Of a DNA stretch of 64,000 nucleotides, positions 42,982 to 51,505 are shown one piece after another. Source of the stretch: CAUZWH01 sp965247665 (GTDB taxonomy: Bacteria; Pseudomonadota; Alphaproteobacteria; SHVV01); assembly GCA_965247665.1 (NCBI GenBank), contig CBDFHH010000004.1:186001-250000 (forward strand). Direction: 5' to 3'. The notes beneath the pieces are model-generated. The model did no database searches. It was not told the origin of the DNA and was given only the letters and a program-made list of their open reading frames with translations. Made by a program: the position numbers and the translations under genes. Within the stretch, counting starts at the first letter, position 1, and every line of letters begins with the position of its first letter.

Positions 42982-44952
42982 GTGGCGGGCGACATTACCG
43001 GATCCGATGCCGAACGCGGTATCGGGGCGCGGATTGGGTATTTCCTGTCGCTGACCGGCGAGGGGTATCGCTCGATTCCAGCCGGTTTCGTCCGCTACTA
43101 CCTGTGGACGATTTCGGTCCTGCTGACGGGTTACATCACCTGGTACGCACTCTTTTCAAGCAGCAATCGCCACCTGCACGCGGCGTTTTTCATCGCCGCG
43201 GTACTGCCGATCGTGTTCCTTACGACGACCATTTCCAAGGCGTTTCCCCGCATCACCGTGCTCGACTACGGGTTGGCGGCACTGTCCCTTGCGGTCGGCG
43301 CTTACTACGTCCTGAACGACACCTACTACTACGAGCTCGTCGAAGGGATCACGGCGATCCCGCCGTTCGAGCAGACGGTCGGCGTGGTCCTGGTGGTGCT
43401 GAGCGTCGAAGCATGCCGGCGCACGATTGGCTGGGGGCTGACCAGCGTCGTCATCATCCTCATCGCCTATGTTGCCTTCGGGCACCTGCTCGGTGGTGAG
43501 CTGTATCACGATCCCATCGATCTGCCCTATTTCCTAACGTTGCAGACACTTACCCATGTCGGCGTTTTCGGGGCGCCGGTTCAGGTGGCGGCAACCTATG
43601 CCTTTCTTTTCGTGCTGTTCGGCGCGTTCTACCAGCGCGCCGGCGGCGGTCAGCTGTTCTTCGACATCGCCGCGATCGTGGCCGGCCGCTCGGTCGGCGG
43701 GCCGGCCAAGGCCTGTGTCGTATCTAGCGGGCTCTACGGCTCGATCTCCGGAAGTCCGACCGCCGACGTCGTCACCACCGGGCCGATCACCATCCCACTC
43801 ATGAAGCGGGTCGGGGTCTCGGCGACCCGGGCCGCGGCAATCGAGTCTTCGGCCTCGACCGGCGGCGCGCTGCTGCCGCCGGTGATGGGCGCGGTCGCCT
43901 TCATGATGGTCGAGTTTACCGGGATCCCCTACGCCGAAATCATCATCGCCGGCGCCATCATCGCCCTGCTGTACTATCTTGGGGTCTTTTTGCTGATCCA
44001 CTACGAGGCGCAGCGGCTCGGCGAAGGCCGTATCGCCGATACCGATATCGTCACCCTCGGCACCGCCCTCCGGCGCGGCTGGGTACATTTCCTGCCGATC
44101 GCGGCGCTGGTCTTTTTCCTCGTCGAGGGCTACAGCCCGACCTATGTTGCGGCCGGCTCGACCGTGTTCGTGGTGATCGCGAGTTGGCTCAATCCCGATC
44201 CCGACGGGCGCATCGGCCCCAGGCGGTTCGTCGAATCCTGCACCGACACGGTCTATCGTATCGCGGTGCTCACCGGCGCCGTGCTCGGGGCCGGCGCGAT
44301 TATCGGCTGCATCGAACTGTCCGGTCTCGCCGGCAAGTTTACGCTGATGATGTACTACGTCGCCGGTGCAAGCGTGGTGGCGATCCTGATCGCCTCGGCG
44401 ATCGTGCTGATCCTGCTCGGCATGGGCATGCCGACGCCGGGCGTCTATATCATGGGGGTGGCGCTGATCGCGCCGGTGCTGGTCGCGGACCTCGGCATCC
44501 CGCTGCTCGAAGCACATCTATTCATGCTCTATTTCGCGTGCATGTCGGCGATCACGCCACCGATGGCTACCGCCTGCTTCTCTGCCGCGACCATCGCCGA
44601 GGCCAACCCCATGGTGATCGCGGTCTACGCGGTCAAGCAGGGTATTGCAGGTTTCATCCTACCTTTCTTTTTCGTGTTCAACCCGGCGGTGCTGGGGCTT
44701 GGCACCCCTCTCGAGGTGGTTTTGGCCACGATTATCGGCGTCGTCCTGGTCGTCGTCGCTTGTCTGGCCGCACATGGCTGGATCGCGCAGTTACGTCTGC
44801 CCGGGTGGTTGCGCCTCGGCTTCATCGCCTGTGCGGTCGCCCTGATCTACCCGCGACCCGAGACTCAATATGCAGCTGCGATCTTAGCGGCCGCGGCCTA
44901 TATCGTGCTTCACCTGCGTGCCCGAACCGCCGCGGCAAAGCAAGTTCCGTAA
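42982..44952 (+). CDS. TRAP transporter permease, fused small and large subunits
   Basis: A 656-residue inner-membrane protein with about 16-18 helices; four N-terminal helices equal the small (DctQ-like) subunit and the rest the large (DctM-like) subunit. The DctM signature GLYGSISGSPTADVVTTGPITIPLMKRVG and SSASTGGALLPPVMGAVAFMMVEF are present, as in TAXI-TRAP permeases. It uses a sodium gradient to import what the upstream binding protein collects. The start is probably GTG 42982. Confidence 0.9.
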   Translation: MAGDITGSDAERGIGARIGYFLSLTGEGYRSIPAGFVRYYLWTISVLLTGYITWYALFSSSNRHLHAAFFIAAVLPIVFLTTTISKAFPRITVLDYGLAALSLAVGAYYVLNDTYYYELVEGITAIPPFEQTVGVVLVVLSVEACRRTIGWGLTSVVIILIAYVAFGHLLGGELYHDPIDLPYFLTLQTLTHVGVFGAPVQVAATYAFLFVLFGAFYQRAGGGQLFFDIAAIVAGRSVGGPAKACVVSSGLYGSISGSPTADVVTTGPITIPLMKRVGVSATRAAAIESSASTGGALLPPVMGAVAFMMVEFTGIPYAEIIIAGAIIALLYYLGVFLLIHYEAQRLGEGRIADTDIVTLGTALRRGWVHFLPIAALVFFLVEGYSPTYVAAGSTVFVVIASWLNPDPDGRIGPRRFVESCTDTVYRIAVLTGAVLGAGAIIGCIELSGLAGKFTLMMYYVAGASVVAILIASAIVLILLGMGMPTPGVYIMGVALIAPVLVADLGIPLLEAHLFMLYFACMSAITPPMATACFSAATIAEANPMVIAVYAVKQGIAGFILPFFFVFNPAVLGLGTPLEVVLATIIGVVLVVVACLAAHGWIAQLRLPGWLRLGFIACAVALIYPRPETQYAAAILAAAAYIVLHLRARTAAAKQVP

Positions 44953-44979
44953 CGTCCGATCAGTTCAAGGGGGGACACC

Positions 44980-46050
44980 ATGGCCAATCTACCGATCACC
45001 ATTGCCAGCTGGGATTACGATCGCATCCAGGGCCTTAAGGACGGCTCGGTGCCGGTCGAGGGTTGCGACGTCACCTATATCGTCACCCGGCCCGAGGAGA
45101 CCTTCTTCCGCTTATTCACCTACCAGGAGTTCGACGTCTCGGAGATGTCGTTCAGCACCTACATGCTGGCGCGCACCAAATCGGACTTTCCCTATGTCGC
45201 GCTGCCGATCCCACTGTCGCGGGTGTTCTCGCTGTCGGGCATCTTCATCCGCACCGATCGCGGCATCAAATCGCCGCAGGACCTCAAAGGTAAAAGAGTT
45301 GGTGCGCCGAACTACCACTTGACCCGCGGCCTGTGCATTCGCGGTACGCTGTCCGACGAATACGGCGTCAAGCCCGAAGATCTCGATTGGCACATCGGCG
45401 GTCTCGATGTGCCCGAGTTCCTGTCCTACGTCGATCACGGCATCCCCAAGAAAATCAGCGCCCAGGCGATCGGGCACGGCGCGACGCTGTCGCAAATGCT
45501 GGCCAACGGCGAGATCGATGCCATCTTCACCGCCCAGACGCCGCAGTGCTGGCGCGATCAGGCGCCTAAGGTGGGGCGCCTGTTCCCGGATTACCGCGCC
45601 GCCGAACTCGCCTATTACAAGAAAACCGGTATCTTCCACATCATGCACCTGGTCGGCGTCCGCCGCAGCTTGTGTGAGAAGCATCCCTGGCTGCCGCGCG
45701 CGTTGATGAAGGCGTTCGAGGAATCGCGCCAGCGCATCATCCCCCATCTCACCGAGATCACCGCGCTGACGACTATGCTGCCGTGGGTCACCGACGAGGC
45801 CGAGCGCACCATACGCGACATGGGCGAAGACTATTGGCCCTACGGCGTTGAGAAAAACCGGCAGACGATTGACGCGCAAATCCGCTGGTCTTACGAGCAG
45901 AAGCTGTCAAAGAAGAAGTGGAAGATCGAAGAGCTGTTCCACCCCGCGACGCTCACTTGGTATCGCGACGAGACGCCCAACGTGCCTGACGCAGTGGCGA
46001 CCGGAAAACCGGCCGCCAAGAAGCGCGTCCGATCTAAAAAGAAGAACTAG
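44980..46050 (+). CDS. 4,5-dihydroxyphthalate decarboxylase-like / periplasmic-binding-fold protein
   Basis: A 356-residue protein with no signal peptide. ITIASWDYDRIQGLKDGSVPVEGCDVTYI and FRLFTYQEFDVSEMSFSTYMLARTKSD match the Pht5 / 4,5-dihydroxyphthalate decarboxylase family, which has a periplasmic-binding fold used as a cytosolic enzyme. The C-terminus is a Lys/Arg tail (AAKKRVRSKKKN). GGGGGG lies ahead of the ATG. Located right after a TRAP permease, it may be a decarboxylase of the imported acid or a ligand-binding helper. Confidence 0.8.
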   Translation: MANLPITIASWDYDRIQGLKDGSVPVEGCDVTYIVTRPEETFFRLFTYQEFDVSEMSFSTYMLARTKSDFPYVALPIPLSRVFSLSGIFIRTDRGIKSPQDLKGKRVGAPNYHLTRGLCIRGTLSDEYGVKPEDLDWHIGGLDVPEFLSYVDHGIPKKISAQAIGHGATLSQMLANGEIDAIFTAQTPQCWRDQAPKVGRLFPDYRAAELAYYKKTGIFHIMHLVGVRRSLCEKHPWLPRALMKAFEESRQRIIPHLTEITALTTMLPWVTDEAERTIRDMGEDYWPYGVEKNRQTIDAQIRWSYEQKLSKKKWKIEELFHPATLTWYRDETPNVPDAVATGKPAAKKRVRSKKKN

Positions 46051-46082
46051 CACCCAGGTCTGAAACCGCGGAGCCGTGCCGG

Positions 46083-47141
46083 TCACGCAACCCGCTGGGC
46101 GACTTGGCCGAGGTTCTTGATCAGCTCGAACTTGTCGGCGTCGGCGCCGCCGACGAAGGTGCCGCCGCTCTGCTGCAGGAACACCCAGTTGGTGAGCCCC
46201 ATATCGGCGAGCTCGTTCAAGCGCTTGCAGATATCGTCGGGCGCGCCCCACAGCCTGGGTGAGTGTTCGATGATCCAGTCGTAGATCCCGAGTTCCTTGG
46301 CGCGCTGAACCTGGATGCGGCCGCGGTCCGGCGTCTTGTACACCGCTCCGAGATCGTGGATGTCCGCGTTCATCTTGAGCAACGGTTCCTTGATCTCGGG
46401 CGGAATGCCTTTGCCGTTCATGGTGCCCTCGGTGAGCCAGTTGGTGGTCCAGCCGAGGCTGTATTCCATCGCCTTCTCTTTGCTCTCGTCGAAGGTGATC
46501 TGGGCGTTCGACCAGAAGTCGACGGTCTCCGGGTCGCGGCCAACCTCGCCGCAGGCACGGTGAATCGTAGCCTGGATCATCTCCACGTTCTCCGGCGCAA
46601 AGCCCATCGTCACGACGACGCCGTCGGCGATCTGCGATGCCATCGACAGCACCTTGGGACCGGAGCAGGCGACGTAGATCGGCACGTCGCGCGGCTCCCA
46701 GTTCGACCAGGCCTGCTCGAAGGTCTCGCCGCGGTAGGTCGCCGGCTCGCCGCGCAGCAATGCTTTAACCGCGAGGATGTACTCCTTGAGGTCGGCGACC
46801 TTCGCTGCCTGCTGCTTGGTCGCCCACAGGGCGCTGTCGCCGGTGGCGATGCCGATCTGAATGCGCCCCGGTGCCAGCTCGTCCAGGGACATCGCCGCCG
46901 AAGCCGTGACCGAGGGGTGACGGGTCACCGGATTGGTGACCATGGTCATGATGGTGATCTTCTCGGTGGCCAGCGCCGCTACGGTGGTCGAGACGTAGAG
47001 TTCCCGTAGCAGGGCCGGAGAATCGGGTGTGCCGACCACCGCGAGGCCGGCCTCGTCGCAAGCCTTGTACCACCCGGCGACGTCGTGCAGGTTTTTCTGC
47101 TGTGTGAAGTTGAGCCCCAACCGCATCTTATGCTTGGCCAT
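46083..47141 (-). CDS. LLM-class F420-type oxidoreductase
   Basis: A 352-residue luciferase-like protein: MRLGLNFTQQKNLHDVAGWYKACDEAGLAVVGTPDS, MTMVTNPVTRHPSVTASAAMSLDELAPGRIQIGIATGDSAL and VPIYVACSGPKVLSMASQIADGVV. Proximity to the F420 biosynthesis operon supports F420 dependence. Start ATG 47141 follows GGGGGAGAC. It is divergent from the LLM gene at 47239, which begins the F420 operon, and convergent with the gene at 44980. Confidence 0.88.
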   Translation of the reverse strand: MAKHKMRLGLNFTQQKNLHDVAGWYKACDEAGLAVVGTPDSPALLRELYVSTTVAALATEKITIMTMVTNPVTRHPSVTASAAMSLDELAPGRIQIGIATGDSALWATKQQAAKVADLKEYILAVKALLRGEPATYRGETFEQAWSNWEPRDVPIYVACSGPKVLSMASQIADGVVVTMGFAPENVEMIQATIHRACGEVGRDPETVDFWSNAQITFDESKEKAMEYSLGWTTNWLTEGTMNGKGIPPEIKEPLLKMNADIHDLGAVYKTPDRGRIQVQRAKELGIYDWIIEHSPRLWGAPDDICKRLNELADMGLTNWVFLQQSGGTFVGGADADKFELIKNLGQVAQRVA

Positions 47142-47203
47142 GTCTCCCCCTTGGCGCGCTATCGTCATGGCGCGGCGATTGTGCCACGATGCCGTCATCG
47201 TAA

Positions 47204-47222
47204 GCGTTTCCGTGGTAAACGC
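47204..47222. promoter_or_regulatory. Inverted repeat between divergent LLM genes
   Basis: GCGTTT-N7-AAACGC is a perfect 6-base inverted repeat in the 97-base region between the two divergent LLM starts (47141 and 47239), just ahead of the F420 operon. The form is that of a repressor operator; no cognate regulator gene is visible in the window. Confidence 0.35.
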
Positions 47223-47238
47223 GACAGGGGGATCGAAG

Positions 47239-48114
47239 ATGCGTATCGGCGCGGTTTTTCCACACACCGAAATCGGCAACGACCCCGCGGCCATCCGAGA
47301 TTTTGCCCAGGCCGCCGAGGGGCTGGGTTACGATCACCTGCTGGCCTACGACCATGTCGTCGGCGCGGATCCGGCCGGCTATCCCGAGCTCAATCTGATC
47401 TACACCCATGAAAGCCCCTTCCATGAGCTGTTCGTCCTGTTCGGTTTTCTCGCCGGGTTGACCGAGCGCATCGAGCTGTTCAGCGGGATTTTGATCTTGC
47501 CGCAGCGCCAGACCGCGCTGGTTGCCAAACAGGCCGCCGAGATCGACGTACTGAGCCGCGGACGGCTGCGCCTCGGCGTGGCGGTTGGCTGGAATCCGGT
47601 CGAGTTCGTCGCTCAGGGCGAGGATTTCAGCAATCGCGGCAAGCGCATCGAGGAACAGATCGCGGTCTTGCGGGCGCTGTGGACGCAGGAGGTCGTCACG
47701 TTCGCGGGTCGGTGGCACGACATCAAGGATGTCGGAATCAACCCCCTGCCGGTGCAACGGCCGATACCGATCTGGATCGGCGGTCAATCCGAGCCGGTGA
47801 TTCGCCGTGTCGGCCAGCTGGGCGACGGCTGGATCCCGTTCATCACGCCCGATGATGCCGGCCGGGAGATGATTGCCAGGATGCACGGTCATGCAGCCGA
47901 CGCCGGGCGCGACCCTGGCGACATTCAGATCGAGAAGATGATCCTGATGCGCGCAGGCACGCCCGACGATTGGGCCGGCCAGATGTCGACCTTCCGCGAC
48001 ATGGGCTTGACCCATGTTTCGGGCGTGACGATGAACGCCGGGTTTGCAACCCCGGCCGAGCACATCAAGGCGATCGAGCGCTTCAAGGAAATCGCCGCCG
48101 AATTTCAGGGCTAG
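47239..48114 (+). CDS. LLM-class F420-type oxidoreductase (first gene of the F420 operon)
   Basis: A 291-residue luciferase-like enzyme: MRIGAVFPHTEIGNDPAAIRDFAQAAEGLGYDHLLAYDHVVG, FSGILILPQRQTALVAKQAAEIDVLSRGRLRLGVAVGWN and VQRPIPIWIGGQSEPVIRRVGQLGDGW, typical of F420-dependent family members. Start ATG 47239. The next gene, the F420 reductase, starts 14 bases after its stop, so it is likely the substrate-specific F420H2 user of the operon. Confidence 0.88.
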   Translation: MRIGAVFPHTEIGNDPAAIRDFAQAAEGLGYDHLLAYDHVVGADPAGYPELNLIYTHESPFHELFVLFGFLAGLTERIELFSGILILPQRQTALVAKQAAEIDVLSRGRLRLGVAVGWNPVEFVAQGEDFSNRGKRIEEQIAVLRALWTQEVVTFAGRWHDIKDVGINPLPVQRPIPIWIGGQSEPVIRRVGQLGDGWIPFITPDDAGREMIARMHGHAADAGRDPGDIQIEKMILMRAGTPDDWAGQMSTFRDMGLTHVSGVTMNAGFATPAEHIKAIERFKEIAAEFQG

Positions 48115-48128
48115 TTGGTCGGTTCGGT

Positions 48129-48821
48129 ATGGCACAGCAGCTTGTCACCTTGGCCGTGATCGGCGGCACCGGAGATTTGGGTAACGGTCTGGCGCGGCGC
48201 TGGGCCGCGGCCGGTTACCCTGTCGTGATCGGCTCGCGCGCGGCCGAGCGTGGCGCCGCGGCCGCGCAGGAGATCTGCCGCGACCTCGATGTCACATCGG
48301 TAAGCGGAACCGACAACGGATCGGCGGCCGCGGTCGGCGACATCGTTGTGCTCGCGGTGCCGAAGGAAAGCCACGGCGTGATCCTCGAGGCGATCAGGGA
48401 AACCGCGGCAGGCAAGATCGTGGTCGACACCACCGTCCCGCTCAACCCGCCCAAGGTCGCCCGGGTGCAGCTTCCCGAAAGCGGCACCATGGCCCATGCG
48501 ACTCGGGCCTTTTTCGGCGCGGGGACCCGCGTGGTCGCAGCCTTCCACAACGTTGCTGCCGCCCATCTCGCCGACCTCAACCACGCGATCGATTGCGACA
48601 TTTTGGTATTCGGCGACGATCCGGAGGCGCGCCAGGCGGCCGTCGAGCTGGCCGAAGCCGCTTCAATGACGGCATGGCACGCGGGACCGCTCGACAATGC
48701 GGTGGTCGGCGAGGCGCTGACCTCCGTGCTGATCTTCATCAACCGGCGTTACAAGATCGACGGCGCGGGCTTGCGCATCACCGGTCAGGCAAAGCCGGAG
48801 AGCGTCGCCGCCGCGTGTTAG
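48129..48821 (+). CDS. npdG: NADPH-dependent F420 reductase (F420H2:NADP oxidoreductase)
   Basis: A 230-residue protein with the Rossmann motif VIGGTGDLGNGLARRWAAAGYPVVIGSR typical of Fno/NPDG, and DIVVLAVPKESHGVIL and ALTSVLIFINRRYKI in the C-terminal helical part. It reduces F420 with NADPH, giving the operon its cofactor recycling step. Start ATG 48129; the long frame above is the end of the preceding gene read out of step. 14 bases after the LLM gene and 12 bases before cofE. Confidence 0.92.
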   Translation: MAQQLVTLAVIGGTGDLGNGLARRWAAAGYPVVIGSRAAERGAAAAQEICRDLDVTSVSGTDNGSAAAVGDIVVLAVPKESHGVILEAIRETAAGKIVVDTTVPLNPPKVARVQLPESGTMAHATRAFFGAGTRVVAAFHNVAAAHLADLNHAIDCDILVFGDDPEARQAAVELAEAASMTAWHAGPLDNAVVGEALTSVLIFINRRYKIDGAGLRITGQAKPESVAAAC

Positions 48822-48833
48822 CCGGCACGGGAC

Positions 48834-49595
48834 GTGGCCGCCACGCTGCAACTAACGGCGCTGCCCGGGATACCGAGGGTGGGTCCGGGCGACGATCTGC
48901 TCGACCTCGCCCTCGACGGGCTCGCGCGCGCGAACCTCGCGCTGCACCTGCGCGACGTGTTGGTCTATGCCCAGAAGATCGTCTCAAAGTCCGAGAACCG
49001 CTTCGTCGATCTCGCCGACGTCACACCCGGTCCGCGTGCCCGCGAGCTCGCTGCCGAAACCGGCAAGGATCCACGCCTGGTCGAAATCATTCTCGACGAG
49101 TCGACCGAGGTGCTACGCCATCGGCCCGGGCTGATCGTCGTCGTCCACCGCCTCGGCTTCGTGGTTGCCAATGCCGGGGTCGACAGTTCGAACGTCGGGG
49201 GTGGCGGGGACAGGGTGCTGCTGCTGCCAAAAGATCCCGATAACAGCTGCGCGCTGCTTCACGAACGCGTGCGTCTACGCGCCGGCGCTGATGTCGGTGT
49301 GGTGATCAACGACAGCGTCGGCCGCGCGTGGCGCAACGGAACCGTCGGCATCGCCTTGGGTTTGTGCGGTGTGCCGGCGATCCATGACCTTAAGGGCCGC
49401 CCCGACATGTTCGGTCGCCCGCTCGAAACCAGCGAGGTTGCGGTAGCCGACGAACTCGCGGCTGCGGCGTCTCTGGTCCAGGGACAGGCGGCCGAAGCGA
49501 CGCCGATCGTGCACGTGCGCGGCTTTCCCGGCGACGGTACCGGGATGACCGCGCGGGCGTTGCTGCGGGCCGTGCACCAGGATCTGTTTCGCTAG
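48834..49595 (+). CDS. cofE: Coenzyme F420:L-glutamate ligase
   Basis: A 253-residue F420-0 gamma-glutamyl ligase. Landmarks: GDDLLDLAL, LVYAQKIVSKSENRFVDL, RLGFVVANAGVDSSNV, the LLPKDPDNSCALLHERV segment and VVINDSVGRAWRNGTVGIALGLCGVPAI (metal and GTP site). It adds glutamate residues to F420-0. The start is GTG 48834. Only the ligase domain is present; there is no C-terminal nitroreductase-like domain as in FbiB. Confidence 0.93.
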   Translation: MAATLQLTALPGIPRVGPGDDLLDLALDGLARANLALHLRDVLVYAQKIVSKSENRFVDLADVTPGPRARELAAETGKDPRLVEIILDESTEVLRHRPGLIVVVHRLGFVVANAGVDSSNVGGGGDRVLLLPKDPDNSCALLHERVRLRAGADVGVVINDSVGRAWRNGTVGIALGLCGVPAIHDLKGRPDMFGRPLETSEVAVADELAAAASLVQGQAAEATPIVHVRGFPGDGTGMTARALLRAVHQDLFR

Positions 49596-49798
49596 TGCGA
49601 GATGACGGCGGAACTCTCAGACGGAACGCCGTCTCTCCCGAGCCGTGCGGACCGCGCGACGGCGCTACGGGTGTGCGGGGGAATGGGCGACCGTTTTCGC
49701 CCTTGCGCGCCGGACATCGATCTCGGGGTTGCCGTCGTGCGCCCAGTCCTAGCCGGCATCGGACGAAGCTGTAGCCACCAGGAGGAGCCGCGCGTCCC

Positions 49799-50776
49799 AT
49801 GAATGACCGCAGCGAGTCGGAGCCGACCTGGCTGGCCCTGTCGGGCGGTGTCGGGGGCGCCAAATTGGCGCTCGGGCTGAGCCACGCGCTCGACGATCCG
49901 TCGCGGCTAATGATCGCGGCCAACATCGGCGACGATTTCGAGCATCTCGGGCTCACGATCTGCCCGGACATCGACACCCTGATGTACACGCTGGGAGGTC
50001 TCGCCAATCCCGAAACCGGCTGGGGCCGCGGCGAAGAGACCACGACCTTCATGACTGCGCTCGCCGCCCTGGGCGGTGAGACCTGGTTCCATTTGGGCGA
50101 TGGCGATCTCGCCACGCATGTCGAGCGCACGCGGCGCTTGCGGTCCGGCGAATCGCTGTCGGCGGTAACGGCATCGCTGTGCGCGCGGTTTGGCATCGCC
50201 GCGGCGATCGTGCCGATGAGCGACGACCGGGTCCATACGGTCGTCGAAACCGAAGCCGTCGACCTCGGGCTGCAGCACTATTTCGTGCGCGACAAATGCC
50301 AACCGATCGTGCGCGGGTTTCGCTACGAAGGCGGCGGCGATGCCGCGGCGCATCCCCTGATTCTCCAACGGCTCGCCGATCCCATGCTCGGCGCGGTGAT
50401 CATCTGTCCGTCCAACCCCTACATCAGCGTCGGTCCGATTCTGGCAATCCCCGCCTTGCGGCGGGCGATTGCCGACAGCGCGGCGCCGGTGGTCGCGGTA
50501 TCGCCGCTGGTCGGGGGCCGCGCCCTCAAGGGCCCGACCGTGAAAATGATGACCGAGCTCGGCATCGAAGCCAGCGCCGCAAGTATCGCTCGTCACTACG
50601 GCAACCTGCTCGACGGTCTCGTCATCGACGACGCCGATGCGGGCGAGGCGGTTGCCATCGGCGAGACCGGGGTCGACACTCTCGTTACGCCCACCGTCAT
50701 GCACGATCTTGAAGACCGCATCGCGCTGGCCCGCGCCGTCTTCGAGTTCGTCGAGCAGCTGCGCGAAAACGCTTAA
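49799..50776 (+). CDS. cofD: 2-phospho-L-lactate transferase (F420-0 synthesis)
   Basis: A 325-residue CofD: LSGGVGGAKLALGLSHAL at the N-terminus, ANIGDDFEHLGLTICPDIDTLMYTLGG, FHLGDGDLATHVERT, SDDRVHTVVET and IICPSNPYISVGPILAIPALR. It joins the activated phospho-acid to the deazaflavin Fo. ATG 49799 follows GGAGGAG. The 200 bases between cofE and cofD hold no gene I can support. Confidence 0.93.
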   Translation: MNDRSESEPTWLALSGGVGGAKLALGLSHALDDPSRLMIAANIGDDFEHLGLTICPDIDTLMYTLGGLANPETGWGRGEETTTFMTALAALGGETWFHLGDGDLATHVERTRRLRSGESLSAVTASLCARFGIAAAIVPMSDDRVHTVVETEAVDLGLQHYFVRDKCQPIVRGFRYEGGGDAAAHPLILQRLADPMLGAVIICPSNPYISVGPILAIPALRRAIADSAAPVVAVSPLVGGRALKGPTVKMMTELGIEASAASIARHYGNLLDGLVIDDADAGEAVAIGETGVDTLVTPTVMHDLEDRIALARAVFEFVEQLRENA

Positions 50777-50833
50777 GCGGCACTAGACAGGCCGGTTACA
50801 ACAATGCAATCAGTGGCGGTGCAGAGGAAACCC

Positions 50834-51505
50834 ATGTGGATCGTCATTCCGGTCAAGGACATCGATGCCGCCAAGCAGCGCCTGTCCGGCGCGCTCGATG
50901 CCAGCGAGCGCCGCGCGCTGTTCACGGCGATGCTCGAAGACGTGCTCGCTGCCGTCGCCGGCGTGCAGGGTTGCGACGGCGTCGCCCTGGTGACGCGCGA
51001 TTCGGCCGCGATCGATCTTGCCGCGGCCTACGGCTTCGAGGTTATCGACGATCGTGACAATGCCGGGCATACGCAGGCCGTCGATCTTGCCATCGCCGAT
51101 CTGCGCCGGCGCGGCGTCGGCGGCATGGCGACCTTCCCCGGCGATATTCCGCTCGTGAGCGCGCGCGAGATCGACACCTTGCTGGCGACCCATAAATCCG
51201 GCGGCGGCATGACGATCGCGCCGTCCCGCGACAAGCGCGGCTCCAACGGCGTCGTATTGACGCCACCCGAGGCGGTGCCGCTGCGCTTCGGATCGGACAG
51301 CTTCTTTCCGCATCTCGACGAAGCCCGCGCTCGCGGCATTCAGCCTCGGATTGTTGAACTGCCCGGCTTCGGTCTCGATATCGATACCCCCGACGACTTG
51401 ATGCAACTCATGGCGACGAACGGTGTGACCCGCACCCACGCGCTTCTCCGGCAAAGCGGTATCTGGACGCGCCTCGCCGCCCAGGCCAACGGTGTGGTGG
51501 CGTGA
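50834..51505 (+). CDS. cofC: CofC/FbiD-type phospho-acid guanylyltransferase (F420 synthesis)
   Basis: 223 residues of the CofC/FbiD family: MWIVIPVKDIDAAKQRLSGAL, VTRDSAAIDLAAAYGFEVIDD, FPGDIPLVSAREIDTLL and GIDIDTPDDL-like end. It activates phosphoenolpyruvate, 2-phospholactate or 3-phosphoglycerate with GTP; which one cannot be told from sequence alone. ATG 50834 (after AGAGGAAA) is preferred to ATG 50804. Its TGA overlaps the GTG of the next gene. Confidence 0.88.
   Translation: MWIVIPVKDIDAAKQRLSGALDASERRALFTAMLEDVLAAVAGVQGCDGVALVTRDSAAIDLAAAYGFEVIDDRDNAGHTQAVDLAIADLRRRGVGGMATFPGDIPLVSAREIDTLLATHKSGGGMTIAPSRDKRGSNGVVLTPPEAVPLRFGSDSFFPHLDEARARGIQPRIVELPGFGLDIDTPDDLMQLMATNGVTRTHALLRQSGIWTRLAAQANGVVA

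Noticed and set aside
49602..49802. Plus-strand frame of 66 codons between cofE and cofD
   Set aside because: No family pattern, and the cofD Shine-Dalgarno overlaps its end; more likely an untranslated spacer.
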